From Entomortierella parvispora (lineage: Eukaryota; Mortierellomycota; Mortierellomycetes; Mortierellales; Mortierellaceae): 64,000 nucleotides of DNA. Made by a program: the position numbers and the translations under genes. The stretch is taken from NCBI GenBank assembly GCA_963573315.1, contig OY752143.1:2108001-2172000 (forward strand), written 5' to 3'. Shown in pieces: positions 11,282 through 25,830 of this stretch; position 1 is the stretch's first letter, and every line of letters starts with the position of its first letter. Below the pieces are notes generated by a model. It was not told where the DNA came from and made no database searches. It worked only from the letters and a program-made list of their open reading frames with translations.

Positions 11282-14200
11282 ATGGGAGTGCCTAAATTCT
11301 TCCGCTGGATGGGGTAATCTTTCTTTGCTCCTGCAACACGCGTACCTGCGGCTCATCACCCATGGGCCAATGAGGACACACATGCGGTGCTCTCTTCCTT
11401 GATTGATTCGAGCCTTTTGTTGACCTAGCCTAACCTCGGATACTGTTTTCGCTCTCGAATAGAGAGAGATATCCCCTGTGCTCGCAGTTGATCACGGAGA
11501 ATGCCATCCCTGAGTTTGGTAATTGGCTGGCGGGACAATGTCGACTATCCGAACCTATGTTAGAAGCAAGAAGGAACTGGGACCAGATCGCACCCACCCT
11601 GGATCTAACCTCTTTCTTGCTGTTCTTTCCTTCTCTTTTTTTTTTTGCAGATAACCTCTACCTGGATATGAACGGCATTATCCACAACTGCTCACTACCC
11701 AACGACACTGACGCGCATTTCCGTCTGTCGGAGGACAAGATCTTCCTGGCCATCTTTAACTACATCGATCACTTGTTCTTGAAGATCAGGCCACAAAAGG
11801 TCTTTTTTATGGCCGTCGATGGTGAGTTTGGGTCGTCCAATGTTTCAAGCACTATCCATTTGATCGAGTCAGTGCTCCACCAAAAAAAAAAAAAAAAAAA
11901 AAAAAGAGATAGTGGCTCAAAATTGAAGGCGCAGCCTGGTCCTTCGAGAGTCCATTGGGTGTTCTCTGCAGTAGTCTCCGCGGTAGGTGACTCACGGACC
12001 CAGTATACTAATGGTATTATGAAAACAAATAGGTGTTGCACCTCGTGCCAAGATGAACCAGCAGCGATCCCGTCGCTTCCGTACTGCCAAGGATGCAGAA
12101 GATGCAAAGAAAAAGGCGATCGCCAAGGGCGAGGAGTTGCCAGAAACGGAACAATTTGACCGAAACTGCATTACTCCAGGTACAACCATTGATTCTACTC
12201 ACGCTGGATGCATGGGTTGATTTTCTTGATCTGACGGATAAATCCCCCTTTTTCGACTTAGGAACGCCTTTCATGAAGCGATTGTCGGCACAATTGGAGT
12301 ACTTCATCTCGAAGAAAGTGACAGAAGATGCCAACTGGCGCAATGTCAAGGTTGTTCTCTCCGGACACGATGTACCCGGTGAGGGAGAGCACAAGATTAT
12401 GGAGTATATCCGCCTCTCGAAAGCACAAGAGGACTATAACCCCAATACTCGACATTGTCTCTACGGTCTTGATGCCGATTTGATCATGTTGGGTCTCCTG
12501 AGTCACGAACCCCATTTTGCACTCTTGCGTGAGGAAGTCACCTTTGGCAAGACCAACAAGAAGAAGGGGTAACGCTAAAGAAAACCCTCGAGCTTTTACC
12601 CATATGAACTTGCAACAGCTGGAATGAAAAAGTATTAACTGATTGCTATTTTTTTTTTACCGAAACTATGAATAGGAGCATCGATACACAAAACTTTTTC
12701 TTGATGCACCTCTCACTGCTGAGAGAGTATCTGGATCTGGAATTTAATACTCTGGAGGAAACGCTGCCTTTCCCATACGACCTGGAGCGTGTCATTGACG
12801 ATTTTGTGCTCATGTGTCTGTTTGTTGGAAACGATTTCCTACCCCATCTTCCCAACCTTCACATTGGAGAAGGAGCCCTGAGTCTATTGTTCAAAATTTA
12901 CAAGGACCTGCTTCCAAAGTTGGGAGGATACTTTCAAGACTCTGGTGTCCTGGACCCAAAACGTGTCGAGGCAATGTTCCACGAGTTGGCAGAAGTGGTC
13001 GAGCACGAGGCGTTTGAAGCTGAGTGTGACGACCTCAAGTACATTGGAGGCAAGATGGCCGAATTGATCATTGTACCAAGCTCAGGGCAGAATCGTAACG
13101 GTCGCCCTCGTCAAGGAATGCGCATGGGCAAGCCCATTGAAAGCGCAAACGAACAAGGTAAATACATTAATTCCCATGGATCTCCAAAGAAGAATGCAAT
13201 TGCTCGTATATTTATTTTGCCAATTGACTGACGCTTGCCGTCTTGACTGATATAGTTATGACGCGGAGGCAAAAAGATCTGTACGATCAAATCAAAGAGT
13301 TCGTTTTGGAAAGAAGGGATGTGCTGCACTTCCCTCCAACGCTCAATTCTACTGACAGAAATTTTGTAAAGCGGATCACCTCCGCGATCGAAGTCCGTCA
13401 TGGCACCGAGACTGCACCCGACGGCGAAAAGCATCTCTTTATCGAATTTGATGAAGAGGAGGACGAAGAGGATGTCGAGTCCCAAGAAGCACGCGCCCGT
13501 GTCCTGCGTAAATTTGATCAGGCCGAGGTCATTGAGGATGTGATTGAGAACGAAAAGCTTCGTAACGAAAAGGCCAAGAGTGTGTACGAGGACCGGATGC
13601 AGCAATGGAAGGCTAGATATTATTCAGAGAAGCCTGAGCTCGAGACACCGGCCGAGATCCGTCAGATGGTCTTCAAGTATGTCGAGGGACTGCAGTGGGT
13701 CCTTTACTATTACTACAGAGGAGTTGCCTCTTGGGGTTGGTTCTATCCCTACCATTACGCACCCAAGATCTCTGGTAATTTGTGGTAGTATTCGCGGAAA
13801 GTTATTCGTGCACTGCAAGAAATTGATCCTAACCTGGGGGGATTTTTTTTGGGAATTTTATAGATCTGGTGAACTTGACCGAATTCAAAATCCCTTTCGA
13901 GTTGGGAACGCCTTTCAAGCCTTACGAACAGCTGATGGGAGTACTGCCTGAGGCCAGTAAACAACACATCCCTCGCGCGTACTGGGTAATAATACTAGAC
14001 TTCTCACGTCTGTATCATGGTGGAGAGGCTTTTTGCTAACGATGTCTACAACGTGTTGTTTTTTAGGATCTAATTATCAAAGAGACATCCCCTATCAAGG
14101 ATTTCTACCCCAACGACTTTGAATTGGACATGAATGGCAAAAAGCAGGACTGGGAGGCCATTGTCAAGATTCCTTTTATTGATCAGGACAGACTCCTGAA

Positions 14201-17200
14201 GGCTATGAAGAGTATGTGACCCGTTTTGGGTGTTTCATATTCATTCGCGAATCGATATTGCTTCTTGACTAACAATGTAACACCCTGATTTTGCTGTAAT
14301 AATAGGCCAAGAACATCTCCTTTCAGAAGAGGAGGTGGAGAGAAATACAACTGGCGAGAGTGCCGTTTTCACGCGTGATGACAGCCTGACAGAGACGTAT
14401 GAGTCCCCTCTGCCTGCATTTTTCCCCGACATCAAAGACTGCAAGTGCAAGAGATCTGTCTTCCACTTGCCTATTATTGAAGGCGTTTCCTCCCTCCGGA
14501 AGGGGTTGTGTGAGGGAGCCTTCAAAGGCGCAGATTCCCTCTTTGGATTCCCTACGATGCATACTATTAAGCACACAGGAAATCTGGGATACCACGGTGT
14601 GCAGGTTTTCCAGGCACCTTCCCGAAACGAGACCATGGTCGTCAACATTGTCAACAAACACGAAGATGTCAAGCCCGAGGCTTTGGCGTTGTCCAAGATT
14701 GGAAAGCGTGTGTATGTCGGCTGGCCCTTCTTGAAGGAGGGAGTCGTGTCCTCGATCTCCGATGACATGTTCAAGTACGAAATCCAATTGCAGGGCAAGA
14801 ACAAGGTCGTGGTTAAGACCCCTCACCGTACCAACACCTTTGACACCTGGAGAAAGCGTGTGGACAAAATCGAGACATTATACACCAAGCGCTTTGGTGT
14901 GGTCATCGGCGACATTGAATTTACAGCCCAGGTCCTTCTGTTGAAGGGTCTGAGGCGTGAGATGAACGGCGCTCTAGTGAAGGACTTTTGCAAGCCCGGT
15001 GCAGAGCAAGAATTTGCTGTACAGACTATCGTTGATACGGTAAAGAACCCGGATTCCAGGACTAAGGAAGAGCCACCAAGACCCTTGAACGAGGATTTCC
15101 CTCTGGAGTCGCAGGTCTTTTTCTTGGGTCATGGTCACTACGGATGTCCCGCACAGGTCATTGCTCATTCGGACAATGCTCTGGCTCTCCGCGTTGGAGT
15201 AAGTTTATTTTTATTCGTTTCAAACTCTTCATTTTTTGATGTGTGTGAAGTGTGATGACTAACCCTCCTGTTATCCCTTGCTCTTAGATTCCCAGTGATC
15301 AGAAGGGAGAGCCGACCTTTGGGCACGATATCGTCAAACAAGCACTCAAGAACTCGATTTACTCTCCAGCGTTTATTGTCAGCAAGAAGGTTGGCATTTC
15401 GTCCTTGATCTTGAGCAAATTGACCTCGTCCCTCCATGTCGTTTACCGATCTACGGATCGCCGCGTTAACTTGGGCCTTAACCTGAAGTTCGAGGGCAAA
15501 AGACAAAAAGTCCTGGGCTACACCCGCAAGAGCGACAGTTCATGGGAGTTCAGCCAAAAAGCCGTCGCTCTCCTTCAGGAGTATAAGACTCTGTTCCCCG
15601 ATTTTATTGCGGGACTTGAGAGAAAGTCTCGTGCGGATTTGTACATTGCCGAGGAACTTTACCCTGACGGCACTAGCACCGACAAGATCAAGAAAATTGA
15701 GGAATGGTTGAAGAAGTCTAAGGTCCGAGATTTTGAGCGTGTGGACCTTGACGCTGAGCAATTGGACAAGGTGAGACTTTGTGCAAGAGTAACAAGAGAT
15801 ATTCCACACGGCGTTGCACAATTTGCTAACCAAACACTGAATTCGCCTGAAAATGAATGTTGACCGAATTAGGACACAATTGAGGTTTTGGAAGAAGCGG
15901 CGGATCGATTTGTTGAGACTCGCTCCGGCTTGAAGCATGTCATTGTCAAGAATCTAGGTCGGCATACAATGCTCAAGCCAAGCCATGCCGCCACTTTGTT
16001 GCCTGATCAGACGTTCAAATTGGGCGACCGCGTTGTTTTTGTTCAGGACTCTGGCACAGTGCCCATTGGCGCAAAGGGAACAGTGGTTGGACTGGATCGT
16101 CTGGAGATTGAGGTTGTTTTCGATGACAGGTTCATGAGCGGAATGGATTTGAGCGGACGTTGCTCTATGCATCGCGGGATGACTGTCGGTCCCCAGTCAA
16201 TTTTGAACCTTTCCAACCCTCAATGCAATCTGCAGCATACCCCAACACCTGCGGCTGCTGCCCCTCGCCCCAAACCAGTCGCCATTCTTCCTAAACCCAC
16301 AACCAAGGCAACCGAGGATCACAAGCCCCCAGGCTGGGAAATCCTGGGTGTTGCACCCCCCGCCGAAGCTCAAAAGTCGAAGAATGCAGGTCGCCATGGC
16401 AAGGTCAATTCTGGAGGACATCCAGCAACAAGACCCATTGCCAGCCATCAGGCGCGCCCTGCTGAACAGTCGAATGTGAACCAGAGCCTGGGATTCTTGC
16501 CTCGCCCAAGACCTGTTCCTCAGATTGCCGTTCGCCCCGGTTCAGAGAACAATAAGCCGGGTGCAGAGGACATCTCTGCCATTTTGCTTGGACTTCTTCA
16601 TAAGAATGTTCCTGCTGGAGAGAGCTCCAGCGCTGGCATCGCGTCGCCTGCTCATCGTTTGCCAGTACCTGTTCCTGCGCCCCATTTGCCTGCCGCTGGA
16701 ACACACACCGCAGCCCTATTGCAGCATCTTCGACCGGCCCAGCCTCGCCCTCAACAGCAGCCTAGACCCCCACAGGCGTGGCAAGGACCCAACCCTATTC
16801 AGCAACAGCATCAACAACAGCAACAACAGCGACTTCACCATGGTGGTCAGCCCGGCCAGAGAGGTGGAGCACAACGCCAACCTCGCCCTCCACAGACCAC
16901 TGGAAACCACGGAGCTCAGGCAGCTGGATCTCGAGGTGGCCACAGAGGAGGCCATACAGGTCATCAGGGACAGCCCAGACCTACAACCCCTGCAGATAAT
17001 GCTGCCAAGGCAAACGTCAACAACGCGAATGCACCCGCTTCCCCAGCTGCTGCCACTAACAGCAACAGCAATGGAGGAAGTGGTGGGAACCGTCGTGGTC
17101 GTGCTCGCGGTGCTAACCGAGGTGGACCAAAGACCCCCGCTGCTGACGGAGCTACTTCCTCGACGACTCCCGCCACAGCTTCAGCCCCGGCCCCAGCTCC

Positions 17201-17213
17201 TTCCAGCAACTAA
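11282..17213 (+). CDS. XRN1: 5'-3' exoribonuclease Xrn1
   Basis: Xrn1 is the main cytoplasmic 5'-3' exonuclease and degrades decapped mRNA. Twelve exons join in phase into about 1562 residues, within the normal range. They are 11282-11313, 11463-11518, 11651-11821, 12033-12179, 12262-12568, 12676-13157, 13256-13774, 13864-13985, 14067-14211, 14306-15198, 15297-15770 and 15873-17213. The N-terminus MGVPKFFRW and the acidic catalytic motifs [39 protein letters not shown] and [11 protein letters not shown] are intact. The Xrn1-specific D1 and SH3-like domains lie in the second half, for example [14 protein letters not shown]. From about residue 1225 the tail is Pro/Gln/Ala/Gly-rich with RG/RGG-like patches, likely disordered and available for partner or RNA contacts. 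Intron 3 holds a 24-nt A run. The gene converges on the XPR1-like gene. Confidence 0.95.
11882..11905 (+). repeat. Poly-A run of 24 inside an XRN1 intron
   Basis: An uninterrupted A tract lies in intron 3 of XRN1, between the GTGAGT donor at 11822 and the AATAG acceptor ending at 12032. It does not touch coding sequence. Tracts this long usually vary between individuals and assemblies, so the exact length is uncertain. Confidence 0.9.
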
Positions 17214-17632
17214 GTGAAAATCCAAGAGGATATTGGTTTTTTTTTTTTTTTTTTTTTTTTTTGAAAAATGGAAAGACACTTTGCATTCTTATGATTGATT
17301 TTCTTGCATTCATATCTGTATCGTCAGTCCTCGCTTTACATCGATTCTTTTTTTTTGCACGGCCTCTCCCCGTTGTTTTTGAATGTAGAGTAGACATTTT
17401 GTAAAATATTGTTTTTGACCTCGTTCTTGATAAAAAAAAATCTAACCTTGTGGAGCAAGTCCCTCCTATCTTTCAACATCTTTTCGCGGTGCTTGTCAAA
17501 TTGGTGTCTTTCTTTATGGATATAAAAACACGAGAAGGGAGAGTAGGGAGAGGGGGGGAAGAGGGTATCAAGAAACGACTAAAGAGGCGCAAATGATTCA
17601 ATGACTATAACCAGATTTCCTCTCTAGTCTCT
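17214..17632. terminator. Convergent 3' region between XRN1 and the XPR1-like gene
   Basis: This interval should hold both 3' untranslated regions and both polyadenylation sites. A run of 26 T at 17237-17262 begins 23 bp after the XRN1 stop. AT-rich stretches follow (TTGTAAAATATTG near 17399 and a T-rich block near 17348). A GA-rich block lies at 17535-17565. No gene is visible. Confidence 0.5.
17237..17262 (+). repeat. Poly-T run of 26 just after XRN1
   Basis: This is one of several T or A runs longer than 20 nt in the window. It falls in the presumed XRN1 3' untranslated region. Its length is likely unstable. Confidence 0.9.
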
Positions 17633-20600
17633 TTAATTGTCGTTCTCGTCGTCATCGTCGTCCTCCGAGTCGTTCTTGGAGCGGCCACGGAACCCGGCCT
17701 TGATTCGATTGCCTATTGTGTCCCTTCGCCTTGACACCGTAGAAAGAGGAGTTACTGGAGACATCAATCCACTCGAGATACTTCTGGTGGACTGGCTCGT
17801 CAATGGGGGTTGCTCTACGCCCTGGCCCGTCTGAGTGCTACCTCGTCTTCCTCTCGTTCCTGCCAAAGGTTGTGTCGGCGTTGTATTCACGATCAAACCC
17901 GTAGTAGCAGCAGAGGGGCGCCTGGTCTTTGGTTTTGAAGAAATCAAGATTTCGGATCCATCCACAATCCTTGAATCGAAATCGCGACGATCGTAAAACT
18001 TGTTGCTGCTCAGTCCTCCAACCAAATATTCACGTTGATGGTCTGCAAAACCTGCCTCGGCCATGGCATCTTCCACAAAGGTCTTGCTCCGAGGAACGAG
18101 CATCGGGGTTCCCTCTACCAAGGCACTCAAAGGTCTGGAACTAGGGCGAGAGGACAAGGTTCGACTAGGACGTTTGTGAAGACCGGAATGGACTGAGGCT
18201 TGGCTGGAACCACCGACACTATGAATAGTACGACCTTGGCTCTGTTGACGAGAGAGTAGACGAGAGGGTGTGGCCGGAGTGGAGATGGGGAGTTCCGAAG
18301 CAGAATCGACTCCTGCAGCGGATAGGTCCTTGGGGTGGCTAGGGGTCTTGCTGGCCCTGTTGTCGCGGGCCTGTTCTGCCTCTACCGCTTGCTCCACCGC
18401 TTCCTCCTCAGAGTCGCTTTCGACGCGGATGTGGAAAGGGAGAGGGATATCCTTGATGGCCCTGAATTGACCGCAATTGTTCAAATGTTCATTCTCCAAG
18501 CGGAAGAAATTCCACATCCAACGACTATTCCCCCAAAATAAAACATTTTCATTGGAAACAAATTAGTTTTTTCAAAAAACATTTCACCAATATACTGCTA
18601 TAATCGAACAAGAATGTTCTTACCGAAGGACTTCCAAGAATGCAATACCAAACGAAAGGATCGACGCGTTCACATTCAAATTCATGACTCGGATGATCCA
18701 TGAGAAACGACCCACGAAATCCAGTACGATCGCCAGGTAATAGACCCAACACCTCTGGTAGACTAATTCGGCTCTCAAGAACGGATGGCCGTAGGCGCCT
18801 CCTCCATGTTTCCCAAACTGGAAAAGTCCCCAATCCAAGTACACGTCCCAAGTAAAAGTATAGGCACTGGTCAAGAGCGAGATCATGATGTAAGCTACCA
18901 GGAAACGGGGAGCTCCGTAGTGACGGAACGAGAAATAGACGAAGAGCTGGATCAGCGTCATCATGTATTTGCCTGCGTTCAGCAAATGGGGGTACCACTC
19001 CAGTGTGTCCCTGTAACGTCGTAGACATTGTACGAATCGAAACCAGGCTGGTAAAGCTGTAAAGAAGGGTGTAATCCACATGTGGCTGGTATTACACACC
19101 TCACCTAATAAAAATCAACAAGGTTTTTTTGTCCAATTATCGAAATTAGTGACCACGAGGACAACGAAGGGGAGGTAATAAAGACGACCAATCAACTTTT
19201 CGTACCTAAATTGTTCCATGACTGTGTATAAGCACAGATGGCGAATTCAAACTGCTCGATAGAATAAGAAAGCGAGTTCAGTTCGTCTCCAATAAAGAAA
19301 TCCCTGAACTCGACTCGCAAAAATCCACTGGCCATAACCCGACCAAAACTCTGGATGAACCATTTCCTGGCTGCCCAGTTGGCCGTGGGTGCCGGCAGGA
19401 ACAGAACGAAGAGGACGAGACTCATGAAGATCAATGGGTAGTAGATGTTCAAAAAGTGTCGAGTGCTTGTCGATCCGAAATCGAGATACATGGCAAAGCA
19501 GAGAAGCAACATGAAGAAGACCGGAAGCTAAAACAGAACAGACAGGAGGCGTTGTTAATAATATACCTGTGTGCGAGGTAGCTGGAATCACCTGCGGATA
19601 CATAACAGTCAACAAACTTACCTCAAAGAACTCATGGTAGTCCAAGTTATCGCGTGGATCAAATTCAAAAATAAACTTGTAGTTGATCCTCGACTTTGCC
19701 CATACATACATGTTGATTCCGAACAGGCAGGCAAACATCGTTGTCAAGAACAGGCCAGCGTACGCCAACAAGAGACTATTCCAGTACGGCAATTCTGCCT
19801 GGGTATCTTTGGAAAACGCGGATTGGATTGCCTGAATCAACAGTGGCAGAGCCAGTCCAAGGTAAATGCCGATCCGGGTCGTAGTACTATGATGAGATTG
19901 GTTCTTGACATCGGGGATGCGAAGCTTGGCCATACCCTTTCGACGATGGCCCTTTTCAAAAGTGTTGATGAACAGGTCTTCAGTCTCTGTGATCAAATCG
20001 TCGACAATAGTAGAGCTCATGAAATAGGAGGGTCGAAGTCTGGATACTTCATAGGCCTTTGATGCCTTCCAGCCCGCCGTTTTGTCAAACTTTTTCAAGA
20101 TCTTTATGAATCCAGTGTTATTAAGGACCTGATGAGAAAGAATTGTCAATAAAGGTTCACTAGGCACTCCAAACAATATTGTCCAAGAATGATCCCTACC
20201 TTGTAGTCCTTGAGCATTTCCAAACTGCGATAGAACTCATACAATGCCGCCTTGATACGTGTCCGGGCAACCTTGTGATTCAAGTGCTGACGGCGAGTCT
20301 CCTCCTCCTGAAGGACCAATTGTTCCTGGTACGCCACTGGATCTACTAGGCCTGGTTTCGAGACAGCGTTTGCTGCAGCTCCCGTCATGTTCTCTCCTTC
20401 TCCTCGTCCAGCATTCTCTCGCCTTCGCATTCCTTTCACAGAGCCAACGTTGTGAGGGGCGGTCGCCTGATTTTGGATGGGTTCAGTTGACGATGCATGG
20501 CTTACTTCAGAGGATGACTCGGCTGGAAGGGCTGCATGTGCATGACCCAAGGTCACGTCCTCAGTCATGGCTGTATCCGCCATCATGTTGCCCAATCCAT

Positions 20601-22014
20601 GTCTCATTTTTGACCACTCAGTCTGGTACCAGCCTCTGTCAGATTCTGCTTTTGCCTAAAGATAGAGAGAGAGAGGCGACGTGAAAACAAAATTAGAGTC
20701 ATATGCGAAATTTCCAGCAGAACCCTTCACCACCTGCATCTACAATTCTGAACGTACCATTCGCTCGTCATACAGGCGTTTCCATTCGTCAGCTACGTAC
20801 AGTTGCTGTTTAATGACCTTTAGTTTGGTAACAGCCTCCAATTCTTTGTCTATTATTATTTTTGTGATTCCAGGAGAAGATTTAGAAATTGAACGAGAAA
20901 ACATTTGTAACCCGTTTCTGTTCACTCTTAGTCTGCTGTTACCTTTGTAAAAGTGGTCCACCATTTGTAGCTGCTCGTCCAAAAACTTGAAAAATGCCTT
21001 TTCCTCATCCAACAGCTGATCCATGACGCTGTCAATCGAGTTGCCTTGTACTAAACAGTAGTTCAACAAAAGAATCATAAGCGTTCAACGTTTCAAATAA
21101 AATGATCGAGTTGAAGACATCCTTCTACACGTACTTTGGATAATTCGAGCATGCAAAGAGTTATCTGGAGTGGGATTTTGGTGCGCCAACGTAAACGTCC
21201 GAGTCAGCGACCTCATCAACTGATTGCCTTGAGTGCGGGCTGATTGACCAAGCTGTTGAGCCATGGATCCCCGTCGTTCAAGAGGTGGGGGCAACCCAGT
21301 CGTATCTTTGGATCCTTTGGCAATTGGGTTAAAAGACGGCCTCCTGCTCGAGAAAGATGGCCTTTTGCTCGAGAAAGATGGCTTCCTGCTCGAATCCCGA
21401 AATCGGTCTTCGAGTTGCTGCTGCAGATCCCGCTGCATGGCTGTTTCTGGATCGAATTCGTCATTATCATTATCGACGTCTTCATAGTCCTCATCGTCTT
21501 CATCCTGGTCAATTCCAGTAGTTCTCAAGGACGACTTTGGCGATTTTGATCCTTTGGTCATGGCAGTCGCAGCAGGCGTCAGGGGTGGGATTTTTATCGC
21601 ATCGTAGTTTCGGCCATGGCTACCAGGGGAAATAATCGGCGTGGTCTTGGTGGGCAAATCTGGTGTATGGGCTTGAAGGGGCCGCTCTGGCTGTATCATA
21701 CTCTCAGGTTCTGCTGACAAGGGTACCCCTGTCAAGCTATTGGCGCGAATGGGGTCAATGGTGAGTCGAACCGTTGGCGCGCCGTCCAGTGGACCACGAT
21801 CCTCCTGCTGTTGTTGTTGTGAATCCAGCAATTGTTCTTCCCGGAATTGGTGGGCAGTCTCCTCGGCCACAGCGCCTTGAGCTACAGCCTTAGCTTCATG
21901 CTCATCGATAGCGCGCTCGATGGCTTTAAGGAGTTTCTTTCCTTGTTTGTAATTGATGTACGCCTTGCGCCACTCAGGCACAACCTCATCTTGGAGATAC
22001 TTGGCGAACTTCAT
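17633..22014 (-). CDS. SYG1: SPX-EXS phosphate exporter, XPR1/SYG1 family
   Basis: Members of this family export inorganic phosphate across membranes and sense inositol pyrophosphates through their SPX domain. About nine exons can be chained on the minus strand. The N-terminus [15 protein letters not shown] with [14 protein letters not shown] is a classic SPX start, including the lysine cluster that binds inositol pyrophosphate. A long Ser/Arg/Asp-rich insert follows (about 21140-21850) and includes a thrice-repeated R-P-S-F motif. The SPX C-terminal part then appears ([18 protein letters not shown]). The second half has several membrane helices and an EXS domain, with [10 protein letters not shown] and [10 protein letters not shown]. 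The end of [21 protein letters not shown], precedes a phospho-site-like Ser/Thr-rich tail ending in a run of Asp. Export activity is inferred from the family. Confidence 0.9.
21337..21395 (-). repeat. Three 24-nt tandem units in the SPX linker
   Basis: Three near-identical 24-nt units encode successive copies of an R-(K/R)-P-S-F-S-S-(K/R) octamer within the SPX insert of the XPR1/SYG1-like protein. The protein repeat and high DNA identity point to recent tandem duplication. Basic-P-S motifs of this type are typical kinase target sites, but that is inference. Confidence 0.75.
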
Positions 22015-22955
22015 GTCTTTGAATCAGAGGATACTGTAGATCAGGTCCCGATCGGTTGCTAGGAACTAGCTTATAATGCCAAAATGCCAAAGAGATGGTG
22101 AGTTGTGTTGTGGAGTGCAAAGAGATAGGAAAAGGGCAGCGATTGAGGAGGTGGGGAGGTATTAAACGAGGGATTATCAAGAGGAACAGTGGTTGGTCCG
22201 AGGAGGAGAGGGAGGGGAGAAGGAAGGAGAGGCAAGGGTTTACGAGAACACAAATCGGCGAACGGACTGAAAAAAAAAAAAAAAAAAAAAAGAGCACAAA
22301 CAAATATTTTGCTCAAACAGGAAGTGTCGTGTGGTGTGATTAATGCGGGGTGTCTGGCAGAATCCCTCTGGACAAAGTAATTAAAGCTGGCCGCAAGGTG
22401 AGTGGATGGAGCGATATTGGAAATTTATGCTCGAAAGAGTGGGCGCACAAGAAAAGAGCGGGAAGGGGTAGCAGCAGGACAGGGGAGGAGAGGGCTGTGA
22501 ACTGGGCTGAGCTGAGCAGGCAGCTTACGTTTTCGCTCAACTGCACGAGGGATGCAATGGTTCTCGTTGGATACTCTCAGATCAGATCGAGCCAACACCA
22601 GAGAGCATTTCGGTACTGCTGGTATTGCTGGCTGATGGGAAAACAGAGGTGTGTATGTCGAATTGGACAAAGAGATGAGGGAGACGCCAATGGTAATACA
22701 GCACAATGCAACGCAATGCAACGCAATTATGTAATGGAGATGGAGGTGGACTGGAAGAGGGAATGGATGGGATCGCAATGGAACGGCAGCACCGACAGGA
22801 TTTTTTTTTGTCCCCAAAATGAACGCTTCTCTCGTCATGTATCCAGCTCTGACTGGCTGATTCAGTTCCAGCGGTCACACGAGTCCTTTCAAGTGTAGCG
22901 CGTTTTTTCATGGCTGTGCAGAACGGTTGTGTCTTTTCTTAATGAGACAAAGTTT
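22015..22955. other. Promoter of the XPR1-like gene and 3' flank of the reductase gene
   Basis: Both neighbours are transcribed leftward, so this holds the promoter of the XPR1-like gene and the 3' flank of the reductase gene. A run of 22 A lies at 22270-22291. A plus-strand open frame of 182 codons (22350-22898) shows no family motif, is rich in Trp, Cys and Arg, and I do not consider it a gene. A short imperfect repeat of AATGCAACGC units lies near 22700-22728. Confidence 0.45.
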
Positions 22956-24983
<2,028 letters not shown>

Positions 24984-25126
24984 TGCACCGTGTGGATGGA
25001 TCTGCAACGGGATGGGATTGGTGATTACGGCTGCCCGAGGAGGCGGGGGGCGGAGGAGCTGGAACAGGCACAGGAGGAATAGGAGCACAAAGAAGAGCAG
25101 GAACGGGCAGGAGTAGGTGCACTTGC

Positions 25127-25198
25127 AGGGAGGGAGGGAGGGAGGGAGGGAAGGAGGAGGCGGCGACGGTGATGGTGGTGATGGTGATGGTGGTGTTG
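25127..25198 (+). repeat. GGGA and GATGGT microsatellites
   Basis: GGGA repeats are followed, after a short spacer, by GATGGT/GGTGAT repeats. They lie 140 to 220 bp upstream of the reductase start, on its promoter side. Confidence 0.8.
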
Positions 25199-25619
25199 AT
25201 GGAGTGCTCGAGCGAATGTCCTTTCTTGAGATCAGGATGGACACACGCTTGGGCCAATTTGCACAGACAGGATTCCCCTTTCGGACATGACAGGACAGAC
25301 CAGGACGGACTCGGTGTGTGCTGTTGATGATGACAGACCAAACAGACTCACATCACACAGGCACGCTGATTGCACAAACGCCGATTGCACACTGCACTCT
25401 GCACACTGCACACACTGCGCGCAGTAGACGCGTCGAGAAAGAGCAAAAGGGAAGAGCAAGCCAGACAGACCCAAGACCAGACCAGATGCAAGAGCTTGTT
25501 GCCGGTCTGTCTATCTGCCGTCTACATGGACGGCCGGATGGTTGGATGGATGGATGGCAATAAAAGACCAAGGGCTTGCCCGGCCGGTTCGCTCTCTTTG
25601 CCTCGTCCTGTCCTTTTGT

Positions 25620-25700
25620 CGTTCATCCATTCATCCATTCATTCATTCACCCATTCACTCACCCTCTCATTCATCCACTCCATTCACTCTTCCATTCTTC
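25620..25700 (+). repeat. ATTC/CATC microsatellite in the TUG-like leader
   Basis: Imperfect repeats of ATTC and CATC run into the pyrimidine-rich sequence immediately upstream of the TUG-like start codon. Confidence 0.75.
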
Positions 25701-25830
25701 TCTCCTTCTTCCTCCTCTCCGTCGTTTTCTCTTTTTTTCTCTTTTTTCCCAATCACCCCAGACTCGTCCCCTCTCTCCCTCCCCTCTTATCCCCCCATCC
25801 CCTTCTTGTCTCAAAGTTATAACCGCCATC

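Larger units (their letters stand above)
24984..25830. promoter_or_regulatory. Divergent promoter, reductase / TUG-like gene, with simple repeats
   Basis: These 847 bp separate two divergent starts. They are dense in simple sequence: GGGA units at 25127-25155, GATGGT units at 25169-25198, a block of TGCAC-type units at 25370-25425, an ACGCGT hexamer near 25429, ATTC/CATC units at 25620-25700, and a long C/T-rich leader from about 25690 to the TUG-like ATG. Long open frames across it on both strands are repeat-driven and not credible genes. Confidence 0.5.

Noticed and set aside
22350-22898. Plus-strand open frame of 182 codons between the XPR1-like and reductase genes
   Set aside because: Composition is odd (many Trp, Arg, Cys), there is no domain or repeat of a known family, and it spans promoter-like simple sequence.
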